From: Timonella senegalensis JC301
GTDB lineage: Bacteria; Actinomycetota; Actinomycetes; Actinomycetales; Cellulomonadaceae
DNA length: 64,000 nt
Direction: 5' to 3'
Assembly (NCBI RefSeq): GCF_000312125.1
Contig: NZ_HE978641.1
Location: 611,958-675,957 of the forward strand
Shown here: in pieces, positions 31,028-40,567 of the stretch
Layout of the letters: the number at the start of each line of letters is the position of its first letter
Position numbering within the stretch: the first letter of the stretch is position 1
Program-made: the position numbers and the translations under genes
The notes under the pieces: generated by a model
Told to the model about the DNA's origin: nothing
Databases searched by the model: none
What the model saw: the letters and a program-made list of their open reading frames with translations, nothing else

Positions 31028-32752
31028 ATGCAGAGCCTGCTGCCCGGATTGACCCGCCATAACCTGGCGCGTGAGCTTCTCGCGGGTGTGACCCTGCTGG
31101 CCATCGCTGTTCCGCTGAACATTGGTTATGCGCAGATCGCGGGCCTTCCACCCACCGCGGGCCTGTACGCGCTGATTCTGCCCACCGTGGTGTACGTGCT
31201 GTTGACGTCCTCGCGCCAGGTGGTGGCTTCGCCGGACGCAGCGGCCGCGGCCCTCGTGTTCTCTTCCCTCACTGGATTGGGCGTGGGCGGCGACGACTTC
31301 ATTGCCATGGCCGGCGCTCAAGCCATCCTCTGCGGCTTGTTCCTGGGCCTCACCTCCGTGCTGAAGCTCGGCTTCCTCGCCAACTTTCTATCCAAGCCGA
31401 TCCTCGTCGGCTTCGTGGCGGGTCTCGCCCTCGAGGTTCTCCTCAGCCAGGTAGCCAAAATGCTCGGCATTAAGTTCCCCGCTGACCTGGAGTTCTTCCC
31501 CAAGCTCGTGGAACTCATCAGGAACCTCAGCCACACATCCGCCGCCTCTGTCATCATGGCGGCGCTCAGCCTCCTCGCGCTCGTGGCGTTCCGCAAGTAT
31601 CTACCAACTCTCCCGGGCGCCCTCATCGTCCTAGTGGCAGCCACCCTGTTCACCGTATGGCTGGGCCTCGAATCCCGCGGCGTCTCCGTGCTGGGCGAGG
31701 TCCAGTCTGGCCCTCCACAGTTCGCGTTCCCCCAGGTGGGCTGGGCTCAGTGGCTCGCACTTGTGCCATCCGCACTGGCACTCGCCCTCATCGCGATGGC
31801 CGAGGGCGTCCTCGTTTCCCGCTCGTACGCCACCCAGCGCGGCTACCAGGTCGATTCCGACAGGGACCTCCTCGCGTTCGGCGCGGCCAACGTGGCCTCG
31901 GGCCTGTCCATGTCGTTTTCCGTGGGATCCTCCACGTCCCGCACCGCCGCCATGGATCAGCTGGGCTCTCGCACCCAACTCCCGAGCCTCGTGATGGCCG
32001 CCGGCGCGTTCGTCCTCCTGCTCGTGGGCACCGACGTCCTCGCACAAATCCCTTCACCCGCGATCGGCGCGGTCGTGGCCATGGCGGTCCTCGGCCTCCT
32101 CGGAATTTCCGAGTTCAAGGAAATCAAGAGCCTCTCCACCTACGAGTTCGCCATCGCCGTGGCCTGTCTGCTGGGCGTCCTCGTGCTCGGCCCGCTGCGC
32201 GGCCTGTTCCTGGCGTTCATCCTCGCGCTCATCAACCTCGCCCGCCGCGCCGCGAGCCCCGAGGTCGACGTCCTCATCTCCGGAAACAGCACCGATCCGA
32301 CTACCAGCACCAGCACAAACACCAGTCACGCTGACACCAGCACCACCACCCCCGGCTTCCATTCCGCCCCAGTCCTCGCTGACCCGGCTGCCAACAGCTC
32401 CACCGCCGACGTTGCTGTCCTCCGCTTTGCCGCCCCGTTGTTCTTTGCCAACGGCCAAGTCTTCACCGACAGGGTTGCCCAACTAATCGCCCAGCGCGAC
32501 CCTCAGCTGCGCGCGCTCGTCCTGGACATGGAGGCCATCACCGACATCGACGTCACCGGCGCCGAGTCCCTAACCCAGGCCCTCGACGCCCTCGCCGCCG
32601 CCAACGTCCAGCTCGCCGTGGCCCGCCTAAGGCCGGGCCTCCGCGCCCGCCTCACCAAGTTCGGCCTCCTCACCGACGTCCCAGAGTTCCCCACCAACCG
32701 CGAGGCCCTCATTGCCTTGCGCCAACCGGAATCCTCCTCCACCGCCAACTGA
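31028..32752 (+). CDS. SulP family anion transporter with STAS domain
   Basis: A 574-residue protein. The N-terminal TM block (LLAGVTLLAIAVPLNIGYAQ, IAGLPPTAGLYALILPTVVY) is the SulP signature; about ten helices follow, including LALIAMAEGVLVSRSYATQ. After a Ser/Thr-rich linker of about 45 residues, a cytoplasmic STAS domain (VAVLRFAAPLFFANGQVFTD; ALVLDMEAITDIDVTGAESL) ends the protein. SulP carriers move sulfate, bicarbonate or other anions; specificity cannot be read. AGGAG four bases before the ATG supports the start. It stands alone. Confidence 0.93.
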   Translation: MQSLLPGLTRHNLARELLAGVTLLAIAVPLNIGYAQIAGLPPTAGLYALILPTVVYVLLTSSRQVVASPDAAAAALVFSSLTGLGVGGDDFIAMAGAQAILCGLFLGLTSVLKLGFLANFLSKPILVGFVAGLALEVLLSQVAKMLGIKFPADLEFFPKLVELIRNLSHTSAASVIMAALSLLALVAFRKYLPTLPGALIVLVAATLFTVWLGLESRGVSVLGEVQSGPPQFAFPQVGWAQWLALVPSALALALIAMAEGVLVSRSYATQRGYQVDSDRDLLAFGAANVASGLSMSFSVGSSTSRTAAMDQLGSRTQLPSLVMAAGAFVLLLVGTDVLAQIPSPAIGAVVAMAVLGLLGISEFKEIKSLSTYEFAIAVACLLGVLVLGPLRGLFLAFILALINLARRAASPEVDVLISGNSTDPTTSTSTNTSHADTSTTTPGFHSAPVLADPAANSSTADVAVLRFAAPLFFANGQVFTDRVAQLIAQRDPQLRALVLDMEAITDIDVTGAESLTQALDALAAANVQLAVARLRPGLRARLTKFGLLTDVPEFPTNREALIALRQPESSSTAN

Positions 32753-32827
32753 TTTCACGCGGCCTGCCGCATTTCCCAGCCCCATCTCACCCCATCGTGC
32801 TCGTCATAAGCCCGAGGTATCGCTGGT

Positions 32828-33430
32828 TTACCTCACCGGATACTCAATCCGCTTTCCCTCCACCCGCGCACCTGCACTCAACTCGGCAGCCACAGCCTTA
32901 CCTGGCCCCATAAGGTGCTTGACCTCAAGGCCCTCCACACCCAGTAGATAGTCGGACACTATTCGCCGGTGGCATCGCCACCACACTGCTTCCGCGCACA
33001 TGATCGCAACGGCAGGTGCTCCATCGCAGCCAACCGATTCGCCACCCGCCGATTCACCACCAGCAGTGTCGCCACCTGCCGCCTCCACCAGCCCAACAAG
33101 TTCCGCCAGCCCATGCTCAAACTCTTCAGACGACAGCGCCCAGTCGGCGTAGTTGTGGAAGCTTCGGTTTTCCCACCAGGCATTAACCTCGTCCGGCACG
33201 TCCTTGCTGACACCACGGCGTCCCGCTAGACCCTCGATCCTGCGATGCTCAATGCCCACATCCTTAAGGGCCGCCGCCAGCGCATCCGCGTTGAACCAGG
33301 GGTACCGGTTGGATCCCGGTAGTCTGCGCACGTCGACCAGGGTTTTCACGCCAAACTCAGTCAGCAGCCCTAGAAATTCACCGATCTCGCGGTTCGAGTG
33401 CCCAACTGTGTATACAGGTCCACGCCTCAT
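32828..33430 (-). CDS. DUF488 family protein
   Basis: A 200-residue protein with VYTVGHSNREIGEFLGLL, TLVDVRRLPGSNRYPWFN and CAEAVWWRCHRRIVSDYL, the conserved Gly-His-Ser, Asp-Val-Arg and Cys-Ala-Glu...Cys-His-Arg blocks of DUF488. A Gly/Glu/Ser-rich insertion (residues about 122-138, TAGGESAGGESVG) is present in an otherwise standard fold. The Cys-His-Arg motif suggests an enzyme or nucleotide-binding role, but no reaction is known. It is close to the aldo/keto reductase gene on the same strand, separated by about 35 bases. Confidence 0.88.
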   Translation of the reverse strand: MRRGPVYTVGHSNREIGEFLGLLTEFGVKTLVDVRRLPGSNRYPWFNADALAAALKDVGIEHRRIEGLAGRRGVSKDVPDEVNAWWENRSFHNYADWALSSEEFEHGLAELVGLVEAAGGDTAGGESAGGESVGCDGAPAVAIMCAEAVWWRCHRRIVSDYLLGVEGLEVKHLMGPGKAVAAELSAGARVEGKRIEYPVR

Positions 33431-33464
33431 GACACCTCCATATGCCGACCCGCTGCCTCAGGCC

Positions 33465-34325
33465 CTAGAATTCCTCGTAGACCGTGGGGTCCTGCCCTTT
33501 CATCCGCCCGTCAACTCGGCCCAACCCGGTAATCGCCGAAATCTCTTCATCACTGAGCGAGAACCCAAACACATCCAAGTTCTCCCTCTGCCGCTGCGCC
33601 GAGGACGACTTTGGAATAGGCATCGCCCCGCGTTGCGTGTGCCAGCGCAGCACTACTTGTACGGGCGTCACCCCGTGCGCTGCAGCAGCTTCCGTGATCA
33701 CTGGTTCCGACACCATGGCACCCATCCGCGCGAGCGGACTCCACGCTTGAGTGATGATCCCTTTGTCCGTCCCGTACGCCAGCAGTTCTTCCTGCGGGAA
33801 GTATGGGTGCAGCTCGATCTGGTTGACCTCCGGGAGCACCCCGGTCTCCGTGCGGAGCCGTTCAAGGTGCTCTACGGCAAAGTTGCATACGCCAATGTGC
33901 TTGATCAGTCCGTTTTCTTTGGCCTGTATCAGGGCGCGCCACGCGCCTACATACTTATCTGCGACAGGGTTGGGCCAGTGGATGAGGTACAGATCGATGT
34001 GCTCGAGTCCCATGCGGTAGAGCGACTCTTCCACTGTGTAGAGCGCTTGGTCGTGCTCGTGCCGGCGGCCGGGGAGTTTTGACGCCACGATGATGTCGGA
34101 TCGTTTGGCGATCCCTTCGTCCACGATCTGGCGCACTGCCCTACCTACGGCCCCCTCGTTTTCATAGTTGAACGCAGAGTCGAACTCCCGGTATCCCACT
34201 TTGGCGGCCTGGACCATGGATGCCACACCCTCACGGCCATTCAGTTTGTATGTGCCTAGCCCGATCTGTGGCATGGTAAGCCCGGAATGGGATGTGAATG
34301 TCGGAGTGTTCGGCGCGAGATTCAT
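33465..34325 (-). CDS. Aldo/keto reductase
   Basis: A 286-residue NADPH-dependent (beta/alpha)8-barrel reductase. The catalytic tetrad is visible as D49 (REFDSAFNYEN), Y54, K83 (IVASKLPG) and H116 (LYLIHWPN); the C-terminal PIPKSSSAQRQRENLDVFGF contains the cofactor-binding Lys-Ser. The pattern is that of the AKR5/2,5-diketo-gluconate reductase group. The start at 34325 is chosen where homology begins; the frame runs upstream 35 codons of basic, unconserved sequence. It may share a transcript with DUF488. Confidence 0.93.
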   Translation of the reverse strand: MNLAPNTPTFTSHSGLTMPQIGLGTYKLNGREGVASMVQAAKVGYREFDSAFNYENEGAVGRAVRQIVDEGIAKRSDIIVASKLPGRRHEHDQALYTVEESLYRMGLEHIDLYLIHWPNPVADKYVGAWRALIQAKENGLIKHIGVCNFAVEHLERLRTETGVLPEVNQIELHPYFPQEELLAYGTDKGIITQAWSPLARMGAMVSEPVITEAAAAHGVTPVQVVLRWHTQRGAMPIPKSSSAQRQRENLDVFGFSLSDEEISAITGLGRVDGRMKGQDPTVYEEF

Positions 34326-34728
34326 GATTGCCAACTTTCTGTGGGCTGAACGGACGGTCCATTCCATCTTCGCCCGCGTAACCGAATCTGTCTCTAGCCA
34401 GCAAAAACCTACCGTTTGGAAATAATTCAACGGCTAAACAGCGGGTGAATTCTGCATTTCCCGGCGTGACCATCACAACATTGCACTTAAGACCGTTTTA
34501 TGTGTGGGCAATGGCCGCGTTTGTCCGGTTCTGTACACCCAACTCGTCTCTACCAGCAGTAGCATGCGGCTCTCCCTCTCGGTCGGCGCCACATTCTGCT
34601 CTCAGCCGCCAGATAATGCGTGAAGACACGCGGGGCAGTAGTCCTTGGGCTCATCTAACGGGGTACCTAGGTATGACATTATTCTTAGCGGGAACTGAGT
34701 GTGTTACTACCTGAGAGATACATATAAC
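34326..34728. other. Regulatory region between the aldo/keto reductase and the EPS operon
   Basis: About 400 bases with no supported gene. Upstream of the reductase an imperfect palindrome CCGTT...AACGG lies at about 34412-34433 in AT-rich sequence. Upstream of the EPS operon the last 80 bases are AT-rich (TACCTAGGTATGACATTATT), which is where the promoter should lie, but I cannot place boxes confidently. A plus-strand frame at 34445 has no ribosome-binding site and is not called. Confidence 0.4.
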
Positions 34729-36144
34729 GTGGAATTGCGCGATTACATCCGAATTTTGCACAAGAGTTGGGCGCTGATCGTAGCGGCCACCCTAGCTGGC
34801 CTAGGGTTGGGAGCTCTCGCCTCAATTCTCGCGACCCCTCAGTACGAGTCCAAGACGCAGCTGTACGTTTCTGTTCGCTCGGACAACTCCGCTACCGGTG
34901 ACCTCGTTCAGGGAACCAACTTCGCCCGCCAGATTGTGGGATCCTACGTTGACGTCATCAAGACCAGCGTGGTCCTCGACCCAGTCATCGAGCAGCTCAA
35001 CCTCGACATGACTAGCGGCGAACTTGCCCAATATGTGACGACCAGTTCTCCGTTGAACACGGTCCTCATCAACATCTCGGCCACCAGTTCGGACGCTGAG
35101 CAGGCCGCCCAGATCGCTAACGCGGTCGGAGCGAGCTTCAAAGAAGTAGTTCAGACCAAGCTCGAGGTCACCAACGCTGATGGCAAGAGCCCGGTTCAGT
35201 TGACCACCACGCAGAAGGCGGTTAAGGCAACGACGCCAACCTCGCCTAACACTAAGATGAACCTCGCGCTCGGCCTGCTGGTTGGCCTTGCACTCGGCGT
35301 CGGTGCTGCGATCCTCCGTTCTGTTCTGGACACTCGCATTCACTCGCTGCACGACATCGAGCAAATCACGGACAAGCCTCTCCTGGGTGGAATCGCGTTC
35401 GACCCGGAGACTAAGACCCGTCCACTCATCGTGCACGCAGACCCACGCAACCCTCGCGCGGAATCCTTCCGTTCGCTCCGTACCAACTTGCAGTTCCTAA
35501 ACGTTGGCGGCGGCACCAAGTCATTTGTGGTCACTTCCGCTGGCCCATCCGAGGGTAAGTCAACCACCTCAGCAAACCTTGCGATCTCACTCGCGGAGAC
35601 TGGTGCACGCGTCGTCCTCATCGAGGGTGACCTCCGCCTGCCAAAGGTCTCCGAGTACATGGGCATCGAGAGCGGTGCCGGTCTGACCGACGTCCTCATC
35701 GGCAAGGCTGAACTCGCAGACGTCATGCACCGCTGGGGCCGCGGACAGCTCTACATGCTGCCTGCAGGCCGCGTACCGCCAAACCCTTCCGAGCTCCTCG
35801 GATCACTCGCCATGGACCGCGTGCTCGAACAGCTCAACGGCCAGTTCGACTACGTCCTGATCGATGCGCCTCCGGCACTACTCGTGACCGACGCAGCGGT
35901 GGTTGGCAAAAAGACGTCCGGCCTCATCATGGTCGTCGCCTCGGGCTCCACCAAGAAGCAGGGATTCGAGGCTGCCGTCCGCACGCTTGAGACCGCCGGG
36001 ACCAACATCCTCGGCGTCATCGTCACCATGCTCCCAACCAAGGGCCCAGACAGCTATGGCTACGGCTCATACGGGTACGGAGTTGAGGAAGTGGAGTCGT
36101 CTAAGGCCTCCAAGCGAAAGTCAGCCAAGGGAAAGCGCAGGTAA
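34729..36144 (+). CDS. Capsular/exopolysaccharide tyrosine-kinase chain-length regulator (Wzz-BY-kinase fusion)
   Basis: A 471-residue protein joining a Wzz-type membrane domain and a cytoplasmic kinase, as in Wzc. TM1 (IVAATLAGLGLGALASILAT) and TM2 (LALGLLVGLALGVGAAILR) flank an extracytoplasmic helical loop. The kinase has Walker A GPSEGKST, Walker A' VLIEGDLRLP and Walker B YVLIDAPPAL. The Tyr-rich tail (DSYGYGSYGYGVEEV) is the likely autophosphorylation cluster. The GTG at 34729 is chosen; the open frame extends 10 codons upstream. It is the first gene of the EPS operon, with the phosphatase three bases downstream. Confidence 0.92.
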   Translation: MELRDYIRILHKSWALIVAATLAGLGLGALASILATPQYESKTQLYVSVRSDNSATGDLVQGTNFARQIVGSYVDVIKTSVVLDPVIEQLNLDMTSGELAQYVTTSSPLNTVLINISATSSDAEQAAQIANAVGASFKEVVQTKLEVTNADGKSPVQLTTTQKAVKATTPTSPNTKMNLALGLLVGLALGVGAAILRSVLDTRIHSLHDIEQITDKPLLGGIAFDPETKTRPLIVHADPRNPRAESFRSLRTNLQFLNVGGGTKSFVVTSAGPSEGKSTTSANLAISLAETGARVVLIEGDLRLPKVSEYMGIESGAGLTDVLIGKAELADVMHRWGRGQLYMLPAGRVPPNPSELLGSLAMDRVLEQLNGQFDYVLIDAPPALLVTDAAVVGKKTSGLIMVVASGSTKKQGFEAAVRTLETAGTNILGVIVTMLPTKGPDSYGYGSYGYGVEEVESSKASKRKSAKGKRR

Positions 36145-36147
36145 CCA

Positions 36148-36774
36148 ATGTCTGAGAAGTTCACGATTCTGACTGTGTGCACCGGAAACATCTGCCGTTC
36201 TCCTCTGGGTGAGCAGCTGCTCGCCCTCGGTTTGGCAAATGTGCCAGAGGTTCACGTTGAGAGCGCTGGCACTCAGGCACTCGTAGGCAAGGGCATGACT
36301 GAGCAGTCACAAGCCATTGCTTCATCACTCGGTGTGGCTCACCCCGAAACCCATGCAAGCCGCCAGGTGACCGAGGATATCCTCGACCAAGCTAACCTCA
36401 TTTTTGCAATGTCGCGGGAGCACCGCCGCGCGATCGTCGAGTTGAACCCTCGGGTTTCCAAGCGAGTCTTCACCATCCGCGAGTTCGCACGATTGGCCCA
36501 GGGAACCTCAACTGCCGATCTTGCAGCGGAGTTTGCGCCAGGTCCCTTCGGTGGAGGCGTTGACACCTCAACCATTGGCCGCTTGAAGACCGCCGTTGCC
36601 GCAGCCTCCGCAAGCCGCGGCATGGTTCCACCTCCCGCGGACCCCGAACTCGACGATGTCATCGACCCGTACCGCCAGAGCCAGGACGTGTATAACCGTT
36701 CTGCGCGCGAGCTGAAGCCGGCCGTGGACACCACGGTTCAGTTCCTCCAAACGGCACTGACAATCGAGGTGTGA
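36148..36774 (+). CDS. Low-molecular-weight protein tyrosine phosphatase
   Basis: A 208-residue phosphatase. The P-loop VCTGNICRSPLGE has C11 and R17; the general acid is in DVIDPYRQS (D173). It is longer than the usual 150 residues because of an Ala/Ser/Pro-rich insertion at about residues 120-165. Adjacent to a BY-kinase, it should dephosphorylate that kinase's Tyr tail to permit polymer assembly (Wzb-like). It is separated from the kinase by three bases and from the next gene by one, so the three are cotranscribed. Confidence 0.93.
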   Translation: MSEKFTILTVCTGNICRSPLGEQLLALGLANVPEVHVESAGTQALVGKGMTEQSQAIASSLGVAHPETHASRQVTEDILDQANLIFAMSREHRRAIVELNPRVSKRVFTIREFARLAQGTSTADLAAEFAPGPFGGGVDTSTIGRLKTAVAAASASRGMVPPPADPELDDVIDPYRQSQDVYNRSARELKPAVDTTVQFLQTALTIEV

Positions 36775-36775
36775 C

Positions 36776-37750
36776 GTGGCCAGGAAACCTAAAGGTCCTC
36801 GCAAGCCAAGCTCTGTAAGCTCTAAGACGCTTGCAGCGCTCCTCTCGATCTTCGCTGTTGTAGTTCTTGCTATCTCAGCAGTTGCAATCAAGGGCACCAC
36901 AGACAAGGAAGGCGACGGCTTCCCAACTGTCGCCGGCGGGTCCTCGCCAACCCCCACGGTTGAGGACTCCAGCGAGCCTGCTGATGAACCTTCCGATGAG
37001 CCAACCACGGAAGAGACCGAAAAACCCAAACCACTTGAGCTGATCCCGCCAAAGCGGATCATTGCAACGGTAAACAGTGACCTGATCATTCGTGCCACCG
37101 TGGCATCGTGCGATTCCAACACCAAGTTCGAGATTTCGCAGGATGGCGGTGCCACCTGGACAGTTTCCGAGGCTATCGAAGCCACGGGTGCGACCAAGGC
37201 GCTTCGCATTATTCCTACTCGCGCCGAACTCATCCAGTTGGTCTCACTTAACGCTGACTGCGAACCTCAGTTGATCCGCACGGAGAACCAGGGCGACTCA
37301 TGGCTCGCACCCATCGGAGCAACTGGTGCCTGGTACCTCGACCCCGCCCAACCAACGTCCCTTGGCGGCCCAGACGGTCGGCTCGACATCGGTTGTGAGG
37401 CCGTGAACCTCGCAGCAATCGCTGACCGTGCGGCTGTCCTATGCTCCGACGCAACGATCATCACCAGCACCGACCGCGGTGTGTCCTGGTCCGAGCCAGT
37501 CAACGCGCCGAACGTCACCTCGATCGGCCTCTCCGACGACTCCTACGTAGTCTCGCTCGGCAATGCCGACGAATGCGTTGGCGTGCAGGCAGCGTCCTTC
37601 AACGGAACCAAGATCGGAACGCCTGGCGCTTGCCTCGAGCGCACCGTAAAGTCCGGCGACACCGCCATCGCGCAGACCGGTGACACCGTGCTCGCTTGGT
37701 CCGGAAAAGACTTCTCTACTTCAATTGATGGTGGCAAGACATGGCAATAG
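36776..37750 (+). CDS. Membrane-anchored BNR/Asp-box protein of the EPS operon
   Basis: A 324-residue protein with one N-terminal membrane segment (LLSIFAVVVLAISAVAI), a Pro/Glu/Asp/Ser-rich linker (about residues 50-80), and an extracytoplasmic domain with Asp-box motifs: SQDGGATWTVSE, STDRGVSWSEPV and SIDGGKTWQ at the very end. Such boxes mark beta-propellers of sialidases, Vps10-like receptors and photosystem factors, but catalytic residues are not evident and this is too short for a full sialidase. Its GTG start is one base after the phosphatase stop, and its stop overlaps the next ATG, so it belongs to the EPS transcript. Its role is unknown: it may bind the growing polysaccharide. Confidence 0.88.
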   Translation: MARKPKGPRKPSSVSSKTLAALLSIFAVVVLAISAVAIKGTTDKEGDGFPTVAGGSSPTPTVEDSSEPADEPSDEPTTEETEKPKPLELIPPKRIIATVNSDLIIRATVASCDSNTKFEISQDGGATWTVSEAIEATGATKALRIIPTRAELIQLVSLNADCEPQLIRTENQGDSWLAPIGATGAWYLDPAQPTSLGGPDGRLDIGCEAVNLAAIADRAAVLCSDATIITSTDRGVSWSEPVNAPNVTSIGLSDDSYVVSLGNADECVGVQAASFNGTKIGTPGACLERTVKSGDTAIAQTGDTVLAWSGKDFSTSIDGGKTWQ

Positions 37751-39207
37751 TCGAGAAAACGGCAGTTAGCGGAACGCGTACAACCTGGCAGCGCATCTAC
37801 GCACGCCGGCTGACGATCTCTGATCTGCTCGTCATAGTCGTTTCGGTAGTTGGAGCGCAGTTAATTCGGTTTGGCAGTACTTCACCAGGCGTGGAGCTAA
37901 ACCCTGAAAGAGGGCTCAGCCTCACTCTGAGTTACTACTCTCTTTCCTTGCTGCTCATTCTGGGCTGGATGCTCGCTCTGCACGTCTTTGATACCCGCGA
38001 CTCAAAGGTGATCGGCACTGGCCCTCTTGAATACAAGCTCATCGTCGACACGACCATTCGAGTCTTCGGAATCCTTGCGATCCTCTCACTGGTTTTCAAA
38101 TCAGACATTGCACGTGGCTACTTGCTTATCGCATTCCCTGCCGGACTATTCCTCCTCCTCCTTTCACGGTGGACCTGGCGAAAATGGTTGCACCAACAAC
38201 GCAAGCAGGGCCTGTTCATGCACCGAACAGTCGTAGTTGGAGAGCATGAAAAGTTACTACATGTGACAAGCCGAGTCACCAAGGACTCCTTCGCAGGGTT
38301 TGAGATCGTAGCCGCAGTGACCTCGCCTTCTGAGTACGAATCTATCGGAACTAATCTCGGCCCTGTTTATGACTACAGTCAAATTCTGGATGCGCTGGAC
38401 GAGACGGGCGCTGACACAATAATCCTCACTAGCTCAGACGTACTCAGCCCAAAAAAGATGCGTCGACTTGGGTGGGCGCTTGAGGATCGAAATGTTGAAC
38501 TGGTCGTTGCGCCGGCATTGACAGATATTGCTGGCCCACGCATTCACACCCGGCCAATCTCTGGTCTTCCTCTCCTCCACATCGAGTACCCGAAACTGGC
38601 CGGGCGGCAGTATTTTTCCAAGCGTGTCTTTGATATTCTCGGATCTTTGGCTCTGATTCTCGTACTATCTCCTGTGCTTGTAGGAGTTGCACTCGCGGTC
38701 AAACTCACCAGCCCAGGACCCGTTATGTATCGCCAGGAACGGATCGGACTGAATGGCCAACCATTCAAGATGCTGAAGTTCCGCTCCATGATCCCAAATG
38801 CGGATTCACAGCTAGCGGCGCTGCTCGCACAGCAAGGGACCGCAGACAAGCCGCTCTTCAAAGTTGAGAACGATCCTCGGATCACGCCCGTGGGCAGGTT
38901 TATCCGCAAATACTCTCTCGATGAACTTCCTCAACTATTCAACGCGCTTTCTGGTTCGATGAGTTTGGTCGGCCCTCGTCCACAAGTAGAGGCGGAAGTG
39001 GCGTTGTATGACCAGTGGGCCCATCGACGTCTACTAATGAAGCCTGGGCTCACGGGCCTTTGGCAAGTAAGCGGCCGATCCAACCTTGATTGGGAAGACG
39101 CTATCCGGCTTGACCTATACTACGTTGAAAACTGGTCCATGGTGAATGACCTCATTCTGCTGTATCGCACAGTCAAAACCGTCATTCGTCCCGACGGCGC
39201 TCATTAG
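37741..39207 (+). CDS. Polyprenyl-phosphate sugar-1-phosphotransferase (WbaP/CpsE-like), EPS initiation
   Basis: A 488-residue membrane protein. About four N-terminal helices (DLLVIVVSVVGAQLIRF to LLIAFPAGLFLLLLSRW) and a CoA-binding-like middle domain precede a fifth anchor (DILGSLALILVLSPVLVGVA) and the cytoplasmic bacterial sugar transferase domain: RQERIGLNGQPFKMLKFRSM and DELPQLFNALSGSMSLVGPR. It transfers a sugar-1-phosphate (often glucose or galactose) to undecaprenyl phosphate, the first step of repeat-unit assembly. Its ATG overlaps the end of the Asp-box gene. Confidence 0.95.
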   Translation: MAIVEKTAVSGTRTTWQRIYARRLTISDLLVIVVSVVGAQLIRFGSTSPGVELNPERGLSLTLSYYSLSLLLILGWMLALHVFDTRDSKVIGTGPLEYKLIVDTTIRVFGILAILSLVFKSDIARGYLLIAFPAGLFLLLLSRWTWRKWLHQQRKQGLFMHRTVVVGEHEKLLHVTSRVTKDSFAGFEIVAAVTSPSEYESIGTNLGPVYDYSQILDALDETGADTIILTSSDVLSPKKMRRLGWALEDRNVELVVAPALTDIAGPRIHTRPISGLPLLHIEYPKLAGRQYFSKRVFDILGSLALILVLSPVLVGVALAVKLTSPGPVMYRQERIGLNGQPFKMLKFRSMIPNADSQLAALLAQQGTADKPLFKVENDPRITPVGRFIRKYSLDELPQLFNALSGSMSLVGPRPQVEAEVALYDQWAHRRLLMKPGLTGLWQVSGRSNLDWEDAIRLDLYYVENWSMVNDLILLYRTVKTVIRPDGAH

Positions 39208-39268
39208 GCACACCTAATGCAACCACTAGCCTCGGTCTCGAATCGAACTGGAAACTGAGAGAAGCTAA

Positions 39269-40567
39269 TTGCAAACTACAGTCGAACTCATAATTGCTGC
39301 AGCATCACTCATAACCTTAATTACATCGTATCGGCAAATAGCGAATTACATCAACGACGCGCGTGACACATGGATGTCAATTGCACTCTTTTTTCTTGTC
39401 GTTGGAGGCATGCTATCGGATACAGTGTGGCTAGCGAACTCACAAGTATTTCGACTGACAATTCTCGCTGGGTTTGCTGCGTCTCTGCTGATCTCTATCT
39501 CAGTGAAGTCCACTCGGCCCTACCCTCTTGTGACCTTGACGCCGATCGTATGGGGAAGCCTACTCTGGGCAGAGTTGTTCCTTGTAAATGCTCTCCGCTC
39601 TGCAGAGGCCACGGGCACGGTTGATGCGCTTGTGCGGCTGGCACCCGGCGTTCTTTGGGTCATGCTGCTTTTGACGTGGAAATCCTCGCCAATTGACAAG
39701 CGGCTACTCGCGTCTGTTGCCATGACTGGGATATCGCTAGTAGGTCTGCTAACCCTGATCACACCAGAAGCATGGCGCGCATGCGATATTTTCAAATGCG
39801 GCCAGTTTGGTGGAATGCTTACAGGACCGTACACCTCGGAGAACTATGTCTCTCTGCTTCTAACCGCCACCACTGCACTATATGTAGTTGCGTACGGCTA
39901 CCGTAGTTCGCTCCCACAAGTCACCTTAGCGATCCTATGGCTGCTCGCAACGGAGTCGAGAACAGCGCAGAATGCCCTTCTTGCTATTCTTGCAATCGCG
40001 ATTTGCTATACCCTATTATCCAAGGCAGTCAAGACGGATTTCTGGTCGGGTCGCTTCCTGTGGTTCGCAGCATATAGAGTTTTGCCATTCGCTATGATTG
40101 CTCTCGCAATACTTCTAGCCATGACGGCTACACCGAGCACATTTAGCAATCGTGGCAACATTTGGATTTCTGCAGTTGAACTCACGAAACAAAACCCAGT
40201 TTTCGGTTGGGGAATCGACCAGTGGGAAATCTTTCAAGCTGCAGGCTACGTACCGTCCCATTACCCTCACTCAACATACTTATTGATCGCTTTCTCGGGC
40301 GGTGCAGTTGCAGTGGCAATTTTCTACTTCTTTATAAGTTCATCGATCCGCTCGCACTTTCGGGCTTCAGATTCAAGCATCCTCAATGCTGTGCCCGCTG
40401 TAGCTTTCATGATCGTGTGTCTTCTGGAAATCGCATGGAATCCTTTGGCCATTGATGGCACAAGCTGGATTCCACTTACCCTAGTCGCACTTAAACTGCC
40501 TTCTACCCGTGAACAGCCGTACGGTTCTTCAGATCAAACGCTTGGAGCACTCCTTGACCCGCGTTAA
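39269..40567 (+). CDS. O-antigen ligase/Wzy-like polysaccharide polymerase
   Basis: A 432-residue integral membrane protein with about eleven helices and a TTG start (GAGAGAAGC upstream). The periplasmic-side loop with VELTKQNPVFGWGIDQWEIF and VPSHYPHSTYLLIAFSGG is the Wzy_C/O-antigen-ligase motif. It should join lipid-linked repeats into polymer. Base composition falls here; this and the next three genes are visibly more AT-rich than their neighbours, suggesting horizontal origin of the specificity region. Confidence 0.9.
   Translation: MQTTVELIIAAASLITLITSYRQIANYINDARDTWMSIALFFLVVGGMLSDTVWLANSQVFRLTILAGFAASLLISISVKSTRPYPLVTLTPIVWGSLLWAELFLVNALRSAEATGTVDALVRLAPGVLWVMLLLTWKSSPIDKRLLASVAMTGISLVGLLTLITPEAWRACDIFKCGQFGGMLTGPYTSENYVSLLLTATTALYVVAYGYRSSLPQVTLAILWLLATESRTAQNALLAILAIAICYTLLSKAVKTDFWSGRFLWFAAYRVLPFAMIALAILLAMTATPSTFSNRGNIWISAVELTKQNPVFGWGIDQWEIFQAAGYVPSHYPHSTYLLIAFSGGAVAVAIFYFFISSSIRSHFRASDSSILNAVPAVAFMIVCLLEIAWNPLAIDGTSWIPLTLVALKLPSTREQPYGSSDQTLGALLDPR

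Noticed and set aside
34445-34714. 89-codon plus-strand frame upstream of the EPS kinase gene
   Set aside because: No convincing start signal and no protein-like features; it fits an untranslated leader.
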